Position numbers and translations under genes: made by a program. From Stratiolaelaps scimitus (Eukaryota > Arthropoda > Arachnida > Mesostigmata > Laelapidae): a stretch of DNA of 64,000 nt. Position 1 is the stretch's first letter. The number at the start of each line of letters is the position of its first letter. The notes under the pieces were generated by a model that was not told the origin of the DNA, did not search any database, and saw nothing but the letters and a program-made list of their open reading frames with translations. Of this stretch, positions 50,501-59,382 are shown in pieces. The DNA lies in contig JABWDB010000018.1 of assembly GCA_019614645.1 (NCBI GenBank), positions 806,001 through 870,000 of the forward strand, written 5' to 3'.

Positions 50501-53500
50501 ATTTAAATGTAATTAGTGCCGCTGTTTATTCCCTAAAGAGATTGCTGTCGAGGGTAGTAAGAGCACGCGAACGCACGCGAATGACCTCTTTGATCTCTTG
50601 GGAAGCTTAGAATATCTGATGAGTGTATCGATAACATTCACGAATGTATAATGTAACGAGTCACATTGGATGCTACCACCAGTAGCCGTGTGACGTTCGG
50701 GTCTGTTCGATTCGCCTGTGCGCGATTCCAGCAGATCCAACGATTTGTGACGATTTTGCTTGTCGTCTTTAACTCATAACAGCGTGCTTGCATTCAGGGG
50801 TCTCCCATGTTCGGGGCCTCTGATATCGGAGTGGTGATTTTGAGGTCCGTCTTTCGTTTTGAGGTCGAACACCACCAACTCCTGAACACAATCATGAGGC
50901 TGTGGGCCATCAACGAGGCCGAGTCACTCTATATTGATCTGGTGACGGTGACTGAAGCAAAATTTGGCCAATTAAGGCGAACGACTGAATAGAAACATGT
51001 TCAGCACGAGCTCCTTCACACCGCGTCAGATGTCGCGTTGTATATAGTCGGTTAATGCAGGGTGTTCAAGTAGTTACGGCATGCCATGGAGGACTTAGCA
51101 GAGTTCGCCGGTTCTTAAATTTGCTAAACTTCGTTGTAATTAGATTGCTTCTCGCCGTAATACTTAGATCGCAGCGTGTATTTTAAACCAACGAAGGCTG
51201 AGAAACACCCGCAAAAACTGACATCAGAGGACACCACTATCACCACAGAGTCGTAAATCTCGGATGGGAATTTAAGCAAAGCTTGTCGTCCACTGCAATT
51301 GTTTCAGCTTTTTTTCTGTTTCAAAAATACACTTGCTGATCTTATATGTATGTAAATCAAAAAGTACGGGACGAAGGTCCACGGAAAATTACTTTCGAAG
51401 CCGTTAAACTTTGGTTAGCCTCCAGAAAGGGTTGTGTAACAATTCCTTCTGTATAGTGGCGGGGTTTCGTCGTTTTATGTGCACCCAGCTATTAACTTCA
51501 CTGATCACGTCGACGACAAATTAATGCTAGAAGGACAAGTTATAAGTTATAAAAGGTTTAGCTAACCTGTGAGGTGTTAACGAGCACCCGTATGGTTGGG
51601 CTGCTTCCTGTATTTTCAGACAACAAAGGATGGTCTCCCCAGTGATATCTCCTCTTATTATATAATACTCATGTTCGATTTAGCCTTAGCAGACTTGGCT
51701 ATACAATTATAACAATAACCTCCAACGCATACCCACGGGTACGTGCTCTCGCTCGAAGTTCGCCGCACCAGATACGACTTTAAGCTAACCCCTTTAATAA
51801 AGGAGCACTTTGTATTGTATCATATCGTACTGTATGACGACCTTAGAAAATATTCTATATAGTAGTCAATTGCAATCTTTCTCTTAAGGATCATCCCTAC
51901 GCTCGATCCTTCCGGACGCCTTCCTTGGACTGGAGAATATTCACGAGCTAGTACTTCGAATTCGCCATACGTCAGTTATGGAACTTCCTGATGGCCTCCT
52001 CCGGTTGGTATTCTATGCTTTACAGTAAATTATCCGAAATAATTAAATGATTACCATTTGCTGGCCGTGTACATTCGTCTATTTGCTTGGGGGTGCATTT
52101 ATAATTTTGGTTTTGAATCCCCAATGTCAATAAATGAAAATTATGAAGAACTCTGAAAGGTGTAGGTAAAGATTTATTGGTTTATTAAAGGAGCTGCAAT
52201 TTCACAATGCTTAAGCTCTCATATATATATATATATAAAGAAAACACACTCGCGCTGAGCTCATCTGAAAGGCGTTATTAACGCAAAGAAGAATCATTCA
52301 GAGCAATTTACAATCGTAAACGCAAGCTTGCAATTGATACAAGGCGCGCTTGTATTGTTCCTCGTTTGAAGCAACGATAGAACTAACAAATTCACGAATA
52401 TAAACTCTAACTATTTTTTTTGCGCTCTTGAGAAAAGAAGATTCTTTATTAAATTGAGATATTGTATTATTAAAATGCAAAACCAGCCATTGCTCCTATT
52501 TACACAGGCTTAGGTGTGGATTAGTTCTAGTGATTCGTTAGCAGTATGGCTCTGTTCTCGCACAAAGGAGTGTGATCTTCTAGATAAGTGGTAGTAAGGA
52601 CTACGATACTTTCTCCAGGAGGGTACATGCTAAAAAAAGCTTCTTGTTCCCTGCTCTTTCATGTCCATCGTCCAGGTACCTGACAGATGTGCGCTTTCTT
52701 ACGCTCGATCTCCGCTCCAACCTTCTGCAAAGCATCTCGCCACGCGTGCTCGACTCAAAGAGGATGTCCTATTCGAAGAGCACACAATTTCTAGCAGGTT
52801 CGTTATTGCCACACACACACACACACACGCACACGCCAGCAGCCATCACACGCTGTTATCTCTTATCTTATTTTACCCTTCGCTCGCCCTGTCATCCCCA
52901 GCTAAACGGTATGCCCCGCCTGAGTTAGATACAAGCATTCAGGGCTGAAACTCACCCAAAATCCAGTCACATGCGATATTCCTTAGGGACATGTCGTCGT
53001 CGTTATCTTATGTCTTGGCCTTTATGCTAGCTGTACTCTTCCGGATCCATCTCCCCTCCGCTCTTGCCAGTGTCTGTACACGTCGCCCTTGAGTTTCCGA
53101 AAGGGAGGATTGCTTGGTAAAGTGCTTGGGACTTGCCGGAGAGTCATGTTCAGGGGAGAACCGAATTTTTTCTAGGAAACCCAAGACTGCAGAAACACAG
53201 ACACACACACACTACTGCTCCTACTACTGCGACCCTCATCCGACCATGCTGTACTACTAAACGTACTCCATCTAGCCTATGTCCGCATTCAATCTCCATA
53301 TCCAGTCCCGTCGGTCGGTTGCGTTTTCCTTTTCGGGGGGACCTAAGGGCCTCTGCCGGACTTTTTGGCCTCTTTCGGCCTTCAGGGAAGCAGGCAATGA
53401 ACGGCCATCTCGAAACATGCATTCTCTACCTTCTCTGCCCCGCAACGTAGCCGGTGAGCCGCAGACCGTAGCGAACCTTCTGAAGCGTCGTCAGCAGCGG

Positions 53501-56500
53501 TTGGTTGGGCCGTTCTGGGTCTTCATTGAATATTCCCTGCGAGTTACAAGACAGGATGTTCTCCATGCGCTACAAATGTCTATGGATTGAAATGGCTGGT
53601 CTGCCGTTCGTAAACCTTCAATGCGAGTTGCAGTCGTGGTGTCGACCTGTGACCAGCTCTAGACCAGGCAAGATTATGACAATTTTGTGGGAGATTTCCT
53701 TCGAATACACTTACATGGTTCTGTTAATATTTACGGGCTGATTCTCAGCCTGAAAGATTTAACGTCGACGATATTGCTTTTGCATTGCTTCATAAGACGG
53801 ACAACCCCTTTAATTGCAAATTTGTAGCGGTGGGAATCGAACCCGTGTACCTACGTATCCTCCGGTTGAAAGACGCAAACGAATGCACCACCAGGCCACC
53901 GGGCTCGACCTACGGGAAAGGCAGAGACTGAGACATCCCCTATTTCGTTGAGCCTGAATTTTAATACCTCCAACCAATGCCATCCGGTAAGGAGTAGCCT
54001 ATAAATTGCCCATAAACTGGGATGTCTAAGCAGCAAATGGGGAGGGTCGTAACTCTGCCTAAATACCCTTCGCTTGCTAGCCTTACTCATAATGCGCTGC
54101 CTGCGCCTGACGCACGTGACTCGAAATCACAGACATTGCCTACACGCTGACAACCTTCGAGTCTCACTCCTTATACTTCTTTTTCGACGTTAGTCGTTTT
54201 GAAATAAAATCTACCAGCAGTAGGCAGTAGATAGTACGACAGTACCGAAGACCACGGACCCTTCACTCATCCACTTCTTCATCCCAGAAGTCCGTTATGC
54301 GTCGCTTCACCTCGGCCAAATACCAAGCAAATTCTGATCTGAATATAACACCGTGTGGAACATACGAGGTCCATCAATTGTTTTTCCACCATTAACATCG
54401 TCTACTACTAGAACAAAATTGATAATATTTTTGCCGTGGATAATAATCTAGTATAACGTATGGCTAGCCTCGCATATCTCTGATCACGTTCCCGAAATGC
54501 TCTTGGTAGACTGTAACGACCGCGGGGTTTCGTACCGCCTCAACTATCTCCTAGTCTAATCTCGTGCGTGTTTCGGTCAGGTGGATTTCGTTTGGAGGAT
54601 AACCCGTTTCGATGCGACTGTGGCCTTGTGTGGCTTTCTCAATGGTTGCGCCGATGGCTCCGTGAGACCGTCAAAGTGCAGCGGTTTGAGCCCGCGACCG
54701 CGTTGCAGCTGCATCACATCGCCCGGCAGTCTACATGCCTGCTACCCAATGGGAGGTAAGGTATTGCTCTATTCTGCTCTCCACAGAGCCCGTAGATCGA
54801 TAGGGACCTTCGCTTATTATATCTTCAATGTTCGAAAGTGTCTCAACTACGCTTGCCACAACTATACTATTCGTCACGAACGACCATAGTGTTACAGCAT
54901 AGTATTTATTTATATTCGTTTATAATTCATATAATTATAATTCAATTATAATTTATAATTCATACGACCCAATTGCTGGCTCGTTTCCACTATACAACGA
55001 ATTGTTCGTCTTCAGTTATTATAGGATAATTCGAACGGGGTTTAATGCTTTTAACCTGATTCGTACGTACAACCATAGTGGGGGCGGACGTTATCGCAGC
55101 GGGGTAAAATCACTCCTTGGAATTACCTCTGCGCCAAGCGATAAGCGTTAGCATACTGAAGATGAACGTTATGGATCGGTTTTAGAAGTATCGTCGTCCG
55201 TTGCGTATTGACCATACCGGGCTTCAACCCGCACTAGAACAATCCTGTGATGGGATGAAGGGTATACTATACGAATAGATGTAACTGGACGGTATCTACC
55301 GTATCTGCTATAACAGAAACAAATTGTTATAGCACACTTTCGGAATGACCTAGCCTCAGAGTTCAATGTTACAACAGAAGGACGCGGAAAGCTAGCACAA
55401 CTGTGGTATTTCGGAAACTACTCTTGCCAGTGTTTCCCGAAGCGAACGACGAGAAAGAAAAACAATACTGTATGTTAAGTTGTGGCTTTTAGCCCTGCGC
55501 CTTTCATTGCTCTGTAATAGGCATCTCAGAACCTTTGCGAAATCCAATTGCATCATAGATATGAAGACTACAAACAGACAGATAGATAAGAGGGATTAAC
55601 ACTGACGCCGATTGGTTGACATGTTTGTTATTATTGTTATTATGATATTTTACATGTTTACGGTTCCAAGAGCCGCGTGTACTCCAGATACGTTTATATT
55701 TGCTTCAGAAAATTCTCGCATTTCGTATTTCACACAAGCACATAAATGCGCACAACGGACGTCTCGTCTCATGATTGCCACTGTTCCCGCTTGGGGGCGG
55801 AAGCGATACTCTCATTATCCGGCACCATTATAGAGGAACCAGCGAGATATAGAGAGAGAGATACACTCTCGCTTTCTCTCTTAAATCACACATGCATACA
55901 CATACAGTCGACAATGCATACGACGCCAGGCCGTCTTCATCCTGCTTGCAGGACAACGTTGTTCCTGCCACTGCAGCAGCCACTGTAGCGTTATACGCGC
56001 ACATAGACGCTCATAATCTGACGTATGCGCCTGACACAGCTGTGCGGTTTTTGTGGAAATGACATTTGATCGGTGTGATTTCCATATAGATGCTTTCACT
56101 AAAAGCGTTACCGATGCGAAGTTCGTAGAAAAAAAAACTCTTACTAAACAGTGTTCAGTGGACAGAAGGTGAACAGCAACAAATGTGGCGTTGCACAGAC
56201 GCATCATGAGATTTGAGAATATTGTGGGGTGCCTATGAGGTTTTGAGTTCCGCCTTCGTTCGGCTGCATAAAGTAGCTGTCTGATATAATATTTAATCAT
56301 AGTAATAATAATAATTATTATTGTAAATATTATCATTACTATTAATTTATTATGGTAATACTATAACAACAGCTGTTTGGGATGTCAGCTTCATACACAC
56401 AACAAAAAAAAGACAACAACCAATAATATGGAATATGGGTTGGCGGATCTTTCGCGCCCGCTAAGTCTACATTTTATTTCCCGTAAAGCACCTCCCTGTT

Positions 56501-56956
56501 GACCTCCCTGTTAATTCAGTTCTCCGGACTATTCACCTACGGTGGCTTCCTGGAGCTATATATATATATATTTATAAATAGCAAGGTCGCCGTACGGATA
56601 GGTACAGCAAAGTGTCTAACACTAGATAGCAGTCATTAGTTTCACGGCGGATGTCCATTGACAGGCTTCCACATTACTAATGCGTTGGCCAAATAAACCA
56701 CTTCGTGGATCACCAGATTCGAACAAATGCAGGCCTAGCACACATGTCATGTGGAGGAGAACTTGACCATCACCGTTTACGCCTCCTCTCTCTCTCTGTC
56801 TCTTGTTCAAGGTCTATGCCGCTCGTGGAATTCTCTTCAGAGCACTTCCATTGTGCAACTACAGGCGCCTCCGTCGGATCCAGTGGAGTTCTTCTACCTT
56901 CCAGAGCGACTTTCTTTCTCCTGTTGCTGTGGTCGGTGTTGTTCCAGCTGCCCTGA
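27296..56956 (+). CDS. chp: chaoptin-like GPI-anchored leucine-rich-repeat cell-adhesion protein (whole gene, 9 coding exons)
   Basis: Chaoptin is a homophilic adhesion protein on the outer face of arthropod photoreceptor membranes, needed for rhabdomere microvilli to adhere. Joining exons 27296-27470, 40955-41752, 43929-44110, 44282-46242, 46877-47058, 51889-52003, 52676-52797, 54581-54755 and 56812-56956 gives one frame of 3855 nt, 1284 residues plus stop, with all phases matching and every intron GT...AG. The product has a signal peptide, an N-cap with C-x5-CSC-type cysteines (ECPFHAMCSCKN), a very long array of LRRs (LxxLxLxxNxL) and a C-cap (NPFRCDCGLVWLSQWLRRW). It ends in a short Ser/Gly linker and a hydrophobic tail (FFLLLLWSVLFQLP), as in GPI-anchored proteins. 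Length and layout fit fly chaoptin; the ortholog call rests on this architecture and on the N-cap. Other chaoptin-like LRR paralogs remain possible. Confidence 0.85.
28307..28339. repeat. (CT)n microsatellite
   Basis: About 33 bp of CT with one slip. Confidence 0.9.
29610..29752 (-). mobile_element. tRNA-derived SINE-like element
   Basis: On the minus strand an A-box-like TAGCTTAGTTCGCTAGAGCG is followed about 40 bp later by GGATCGTATCCCGGG, a B box with two departures from consensus. The region resembles the first part of a tRNA but the acceptor stem does not close. Downstream sequence is unrelated to tRNA. It lies in chaoptin intron 1, in antisense orientation. Confidence 0.5.
30118..30148. 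repeat. (TA)n microsatellite, interrupted
   Basis: An imperfect TA-rich tract with AAAT and CAT interruptions. Confidence 0.75.
31138..31262 (+). mobile_element. tRNA-derived SINE-like element
   Basis: A perfect B box, GGTTCGAGTCC, lies at about 31203-31213, preceded by TAGCTTGGACAGCTGGGTC, a degenerate A box. The sequence after the B box continues CGCGACCTGCTCCAGGA, then AT-rich DNA. No closing acceptor stem is visible, so I call it a SINE relic rather than a tRNA gene. Confidence 0.45.
32184..32206. repeat. (CT)n microsatellite
   Basis: A CT run inside a broader pyrimidine-rich region (31.85-32.3 kb). Confidence 0.85.
32433..32455. repeat. (TA)n microsatellite
   Basis: About 23 bp of TA. 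Confidence 0.85.
36334..36370 (+). repeat. retroposon 3' tail with poly(A), copy 2
   Basis: It shares TCCGTGCGTTTGAAGAA, TTTCCTCCT and a following A tract with 1578-1638. It abuts, in the opposite direction, the LINE remnant at 36375-36824. Confidence 0.5.
36375..36824 (-). pseudogene. LINE (non-LTR retrotransposon) reverse-transcriptase remnant
   Basis: The minus strand encodes parts of a reverse-transcriptase domain in two frames. The first holds a stretch resembling the KSTxxQL region and IYFDF, where the catalytic Asp of motif A lies, then ASGVPQGSCL (motif B-like). After a frameshift the other reads THLLFADDLNLYTR, the F/YADD catalytic motif. The order IYFDF, GVPQGS, FADD is the usual order in Jockey, CR1 and related LINEs. 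The copy is 5'- and 3'-truncated and frameshifted, so it is not active. It sits antisense in chaoptin intron 1. Confidence 0.85.
38000..39480. promoter_or_regulatory. GC-rich, CpG-rich island within intron 1
   Basis: This roughly 1.5-kb block is far richer in G+C and CpG than its surroundings and is open in several frames on both strands (for example a 198-codon plus-strand ORF with a glycine run). No translation resembles a known family and no matched splice sites link it to the LRR exons. It could be an internal promoter with untranslated sequence, or simply an unmethylated island. Confidence 0.25.
38695..38729. repeat. (GGC)n trinucleotide repeat
   Basis: About 11 GGC/GAC units. It would encode poly-Gly on the plus strand or poly-Pro on the minus strand, but no supported gene covers it. 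Confidence 0.85.
39589..39611. repeat. (TA)n microsatellite
   Basis: About 23 bp of TA. Confidence 0.85.
40955..41752 (+). CDS. chp: chaoptin-like exon 2: first block of LRRs
   Basis: It encodes residues 59-324. The acceptor is TTCTGTTGTTACAG and the donor AATG|GTAAGA. The first 25 codons (VFLRPEFVQRESEFTQIVVS) lie before the GTG at 41008, so that GTG is not a start codon. About ten LRRs follow, for example LSSLDLSDNRLVALPDLASL and LATLDLDGNQILSIEGNTLP. Potential N-glycosylation sites include NIS and NST. The exon enters in phase 1 and leaves in phase 1, G joining GT of exon 3 as Gly. Spaced Asn residues on the concave face follow the canonical LxxLxLxxNxL pattern. Confidence 0.88.
41753..43928 (+). 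other. chaoptin-like intron 2
   Basis: It is bounded by GTAAGA and TTTCTTTCACTTAG. It contains a (TA)n tract at 43479-43503. No coding sequence seen. Confidence 0.75.
43479..43503. repeat. (TA)n microsatellite
   Basis: About 25 bp of TA in intron 2. Confidence 0.85.
43929..44110 (+). CDS. chp: chaoptin-like exon 3: LRRs
   Basis: It encodes residues 325-385. The reading SIAKSLLILDLSENQFSSLP then LGNLTVLSLRGNLLSAFEP gives two clear LRRs and the start of a third. The acceptor CACTTAG precedes GT; the donor is CTCCAG|GTGGGC. It enters in phase 1 and leaves in phase 0. Other frames across the same segment are also open but lack LRR pattern. Confidence 0.85.
44282..46242 (+). CDS. chp: chaoptin-like exon 4: main LRR array
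   Basis: It encodes residues 386-1038 and the first two bases of 1039. It begins VMDLSYNQLAAVPPALAGTT directly after CACTTTTCAG and ends CAATCTCAA|GTGAGT. The 1961-nt exon holds more than twenty LRRs, several with Asn followed by xS/T where N-glycans could sit. An insert rich in Ser and Pro (around residues 765-800, including DSPSPSSSAAD) interrupts the register between two repeats. The exon carries half the protein, and in this gene it is the only one over 1 kb. The codon third positions are GC-rich compared with the introns. Confidence 0.9.
46243..46876 (+). other. chaoptin-like intron 4
   Basis: It is bounded by GTGAGT and ATCTGTGTTCACAG. Nothing else recognised. Confidence 0.75.
46877..47058 (+). 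CDS. chp: chaoptin-like exon 5: degenerate LRR module
   Basis: It encodes residues 1039-1099: ALSSLKLSTYNKGIRSLRLQ, then LALRQVTVEVEEPVLSYQLQ and WAFATTKLRELQITG. The LRR spacing is looser than in exon 4, with longer repeats. This is typical of the C-terminal part of chaoptins. The acceptor is GTTCACAG and the donor ATCACAG|GTATCA. It enters in phase 2 and leaves in phase 1. The only frame that fits both neighbours is this one. Confidence 0.82.
47481..47503. repeat. (GA)n microsatellite
   Basis: About 23 bp of GA. Confidence 0.9.
50798..50941 (+). other. orphan LRR-like exon, possibly a decayed or alternative chaoptin exon
   Basis: After an acceptor-like GCTTGCATTCAG the frame reads GSPMFGASDIGVVILRSVFR, then FEVEHHQLLNTIMRLWAI and NEAESLYIDL, before a donor-like CTG|GTGACG. 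It resembles the second half of exon 5 (LRQVTVEVEEPVLSYQLQ then WAFATTKLREL) in the positions of LR, EVE, W-A and the final L-x-I. The exon is 144 nt, phase 0 at both ends. The junction it would have to enter is phase 1, where its frame meets TGA after eight codons. It is therefore either a relic, part of another transcript, or a chance match. Confidence 0.3.
51889..52003 (+). CDS. chp: chaoptin-like exon 6: LRR
   Basis: It encodes residues 1100-1137. The frame reads SSLRSILPDAFLGLENIHEL, then VLRIRHTSVMELPDGLL. The acceptor is TCTCTTAAG and the donor CTCCG|GTTGGT, a slightly unusual GTTGGT donor. It completes Gly across the junction with exon 5 and leaves in phase 2. Confidence 0.82.
52004..52675 (+). 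other. chaoptin-like intron 6
   Basis: It is bounded by GTTGGT and CCATCGTCCAG. A short (TA)n tract lies at 52220-52237. No coding sequence seen. Confidence 0.7.
52676..52797 (+). CDS. chp: chaoptin-like exon 7: last LRR before the C-cap
   Basis: It encodes residues 1138-1178. The frame reads YLTDVRFLTLDLRSNLLQSI, then SPRVLDSKRMSYSKSTQFLAG. The acceptor is CATCGTCCAG and the donor AGCAG|GTTCGT, a weak donor. It leaves in phase 1. The basic stretch before the C-cap is in the place expected for the loop that precedes an LRRCT domain. Confidence 0.78.
52798..54580 (+). other. chaoptin-like intron 7
   Basis: It is bounded by GTTCGT and TGTTTCGGTCAG. A (CA)n tract starts near 52812, and an antisense SINE lies at 53735-53911. 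Open frames at 53.1-53.6 kb have no LRR pattern and no fitting splice sites. Confidence 0.7.
53735..53911 (-). mobile_element. tRNA-derived SINE, hairpin-tail family, near full length
   Basis: On the minus strand it begins CGAGCCCGGTGGCCTGGTGG, with the A box TGGCCTGGTGG at 53888-53898 and a perfect B box GGTTCGATTCC at 53833-53843. A body with AAGCAATGC leads to GACGTTAAATCTTTCAGGC and the hairpin GGCTGA-GAA-TCAGCC, ending CCCGTAAATATT. Together with 5081-5262 it defines the family's full structure. It lies antisense in chaoptin intron 7. Confidence 0.8.
54581..54755 (+). CDS. chp: chaoptin-like exon 8: LRR C-terminal cap
   Basis: It encodes residues 1179-1236. GFRLEDNPFRCDCGLVWLSQ, then WLRRWLRETVKVQRFEPATA, is a textbook LRRCT start (NPFxCDCxLxWLxxWL). 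A third cysteine follows in QSTCLLPNG and the fourth is in exon 9 (EHFHC). The cap covers the hydrophobic end of the solenoid. The acceptor is TTCGGTCAG, the donor GGGAG|GTAAGG, phase 2. Confidence 0.9.
54756..56811 (+). other. chaoptin-like intron 8
   Basis: It is bounded by GTAAGG and a long pyrimidine tract ending CTTGTTCAAG. It holds an AT-rich stretch of repeated TTATAATTCAT near 54903-54965 and a short (TA)n tract at 56559-56573. No coding sequence seen. Confidence 0.75.
56812..56956 (+). CDS. chp: chaoptin-like exon 9: C-cap end and GPI-anchor signal
   Basis: It encodes residues 1237-1284. The first base completes Arg with AG of exon 8. The frame then reads SMPLVEFSSEHFHC, whose cysteine closes the C-cap. 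A small-residue linker (ATTGASVGSSG, a plausible omega site) follows, then a hydrophobic tail ending FFLLLLWSVLFQLP and a TGA. A hydrophobic C-terminus with no cytoplasmic residues after it is the usual GPI-attachment signal and matches chaoptin biology. The two other frames across this exon are also open, but neither matches the phase of exon 8. Confidence 0.85.
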
Positions 56957-57026
56957 AGAACTACCTGATTACGTTTAGCAATCGGGATCATGTACAGTTA
57001 ACAGACAGCGATTATTATCCATAAGA

Positions 57027-57065
<39 letters not shown>

Positions 57066-57115
57066 TACTAATGAAGTGTACAGGCGAGCAATAAATGTTT
57101 TTACAGTTCCAATTA
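56957..57115 (+). terminator. 3' UTR and polyadenylation signal of the chaoptin-like gene
   Basis: AATAAA lies at 57090-57095, about 135 bp after the stop codon, so a short 3' UTR ending near 57110 is expected. The UTR would include the (TA)n tract at 57029-57063. Confidence 0.6.
57029..57063. repeat. (TA)n microsatellite in the predicted 3' UTR
   Basis: About 35 bp of TA, which in RNA would form a self-complementary UA hairpin. Confidence 0.9.
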
Positions 57116-57657
57116 TTAATTTGTTGTATTTACTTTATCTAGTGCTACATAGGAGCAATAGTTGTGTAGAAAATTATTCCGGCTATTTCGTGGGCAACAT
57201 TCCCCTTGGCTTGTGAACCGTGTAAAACAAATCGGATATCGAGCTGCTTGTCATCTTCAAAGGCTTCATATTCTTCATTTGTTGACCGGTATTGACGAAC
57301 GCAGATATATGCTATATTATTTAGCACAGATCAATAAATAGGCTTGAGTTGAATAAACGTTTGTGCTAACACTGTTTAAATTACTGGTTAGAAAAACTGG
57401 TATGTAAACTTGGAAATCTCATAATTTTAAATCTCATCTAGGGAGCCTGTTTACCAATTTAGTCTAAGAGGAAGATGTCGGCAAATTCAAAATTCAAATT
57501 TTAAACTCAACATTTGTGAAATTTACTACATCTATATATATATATATATATGTTCACTGGTAGATTTCATTGCTGGTCAGACAAACGCCCACACGTGAAA
57601 TATATTTAACACTAGAGGAATTAAGCAAGCCACCTTTATTCCCCCCTTGCTTTTGAG

Positions 57658-57905
57658 ACCTTAGGCGGGCACGGCCTCCTCACTGCGAACTTCCTCGAAG
57701 GGATCTACCATAGGCTGGTCCGTGCCACCGGGGACAAGCGCGCAGGATCTTTCCTTCTGCAACGCCTGTCCCTCGCTGTGGGGCAGAGAGGCAGTGCCAT
57801 CGCCTTCCTCGGGACAATGTCGGCCTCGGCCCCGGTCCCCAACTAATCCCCCCCTCCAAATAATCCCTAGAAACAATTCCTAATAATTATATGTTTGAAT
57901 AAATC
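57658..57905 (+). mobile_element. LINE 3' end with C-terminal coding remnant, copy 3
   Basis: The plus strand is open to a TAA at 57844-57846. It encodes GHGLLTANFLEGIYHRLVRA, then SFLLQRLSLAVGQRGSAIAF and LGTMSA, which resembles the C-terminal tails of LINE ORF2 proteins (FLxQRxxxAVQRGNAxxxLGT). The 3' UTR continues GCCCCGGTCCCC, then TCCCTAGAAACAATTCC, and ends GTTTGAATAAAT. This 3' UTR matches the short fragments at 7893 and 9362. The element is heavily 5'-truncated. Confidence 0.7.
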
Positions 57906-58195
57906 TTACGAATGAGTATTCAGAATGATTGGAAAAATTGAAATAGAGGTCAGTGTTCTCTCTGATTGAGGTGCGTGTAGTTTCTCATGTCGTTGACATG
58001 GGTCAAAATTACACAATTCATGAGGGCACATTTTTCTAGTGCATGTTTAGGTTGAAAGAAGTTCTACGCATTTTAGATGGTTTGCGCCATTTAGTAGGTA
58101 CAAGAGGTCAAGATCAGTTCGACAGAAATCAACGCTCCGTGTGCCACCATTGCATCATGAATCACACCTGACTCAATTCCTTCAATTTTTCTCAA

Positions 58196-59085
58196 AAAGA
58201 TTGGGAGAATCATATCCCAACCTTTGTATCTTATTTACTGCAGGTCCTATGAGGACGGCATTGTACCAGAGTATTTTAAAACATCTGCGGTCAAAATCCG
58301 ATGTCGATAACTATCGACCAGTGGCCCAGTCCTCTATAGCTTGTATTATATTTGAGAAATTGCTTGTAGATCATGTGTTTAGTTTTTTAACGACTCAGGG
58401 GTTACTTGATGAGGCACAACATGGTTTTACAAAGGGAAAATCCACCGCCACCCAGCTGGTTGATATGGTTCAAGATTGGACCATTTACATCAACAACAAA
58501 CAAATGTTCGCCTGCATATATTTCGATTTTTCTAATAGAGTAAATCACTCCTCACCTTTAGCAAAAATCAAGAAACTGGGAATTGACTCACGGTCCTTTT
58601 GTTGGATATCTGACTACCTATGTAACCGCTCATTTTGGGTACGTATAAAAAACAGTATTAGTAGTTGCGGGTGCTTGCCCCTCTGGGGTGCCCCAAGGTA
58701 GCTGCTTGGAGCCCATATTATTTTGCATTTACATCTTAGACTTAAAAAACACTATTCCGCAGTCTATAACACATAAACTTTACGCGGATGATCTAAAGCT
58801 TTACGGCCCGTAGAAAACCGAATCCGGAAGACGCGATCTGCAGAAAGCCGCTGATGCCATCTCAAGGTGGTGCTCCAATAATGATATGATAATATCCGTC
58901 GCTAAATGTGCCACATTATGTCTATCAGACCCTCACATATATACTCTTAACGACCAGCCTATACCGATTGTGAAGTGTATGAGGGACCTGGACGTTATGG
59001 TCTCACCGGACTTGGATTTTAACCTGCACATACCTACCCAAGTCATTCAGTCGCTCGACTCTTCGCTTACTTCCTATTACTGACC
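58196..59085 (+). pseudogene. LINE reverse-transcriptase remnant, CR1/Jockey-like
   Basis: After a short frameshifted piece (EDGIVPEYFKTSAV), the frame reads SDVDNYRPVAQSSIACIIFE, QHGFTKGKSTATQLVDMV and CIYFDFSNRVNH, which are RT motifs 2 to A with the first catalytic Asp. A frameshift near 58675 moves to SGVPQGSCLEPILFCIYILD and HKLYADDLKLYGP (the YADD motif), followed by a stop and then ISRWCSNNDMIISVAKCATL and IVKCMRDLDVMVSPDLDFNL, the thumb region. Such enzymes copy LINE RNA at nicked target DNA. At least two frameshifts and one stop make this copy dead. Confidence 0.88.
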
Positions 59086-59324
59086 TACACAAACAGACAG
59101 GTATGCGATTTTACAAAAGGTTACTATCTTCAAACACGTATTATAAATATTTTAATGTCAGACAAAATAGTCTGCGGAGTGGACGAACTGTGTTATCAGT
59201 ACAAATCGCCAGGACCGAAAGAATCAACTATATGTTTTCTTTTCGAGCCACACGTGCATGCTCAGAGACACGAATGCATATACTATGAAGTAACAAATTT
59301 TTGTACAGCAAATGTATAAAAGGT

Positions 59325-59382
59325 TTTCGCGCAGACTCTCAAGCCAACACTTAACGTCCACGGCACTGCTTTTAGCATACAC
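59325..59382 (-). mobile_element. SINE 3' tail, hairpin-tail family
   Basis: On the minus strand it reads AGCAGTGCCGTGGACGTTAA, then GTGTTGGCTTGAGAGTCTGC. The hairpin core has two changes. No head is recognisable. Confidence 0.6.

Larger units (their letters stand above)
47059..51888 (+). other. chaoptin-like intron 5, 4.8 kb
   Basis: It is bounded by GTATCA and TCTTTCTCTTAAG. It contains a (GA)n tract, a GC-rich block at 47.6-48.7 kb open in many frames, and an orphan LRR-like ORF at 50798. Confidence 0.7.

Noticed and set aside
53133..53590. Extra chaoptin exon between exons 7 and 8
   Set aside because: The frames lack LRR pattern, and exon 7 joins exon 8 directly in phase with a normal approach to the C-cap.
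53833..53911. tRNA gene on the minus strand at 53.9 kb
   Set aside because: It has the same SINE head and tail structure as 5081-5262 and no closing acceptor stem.
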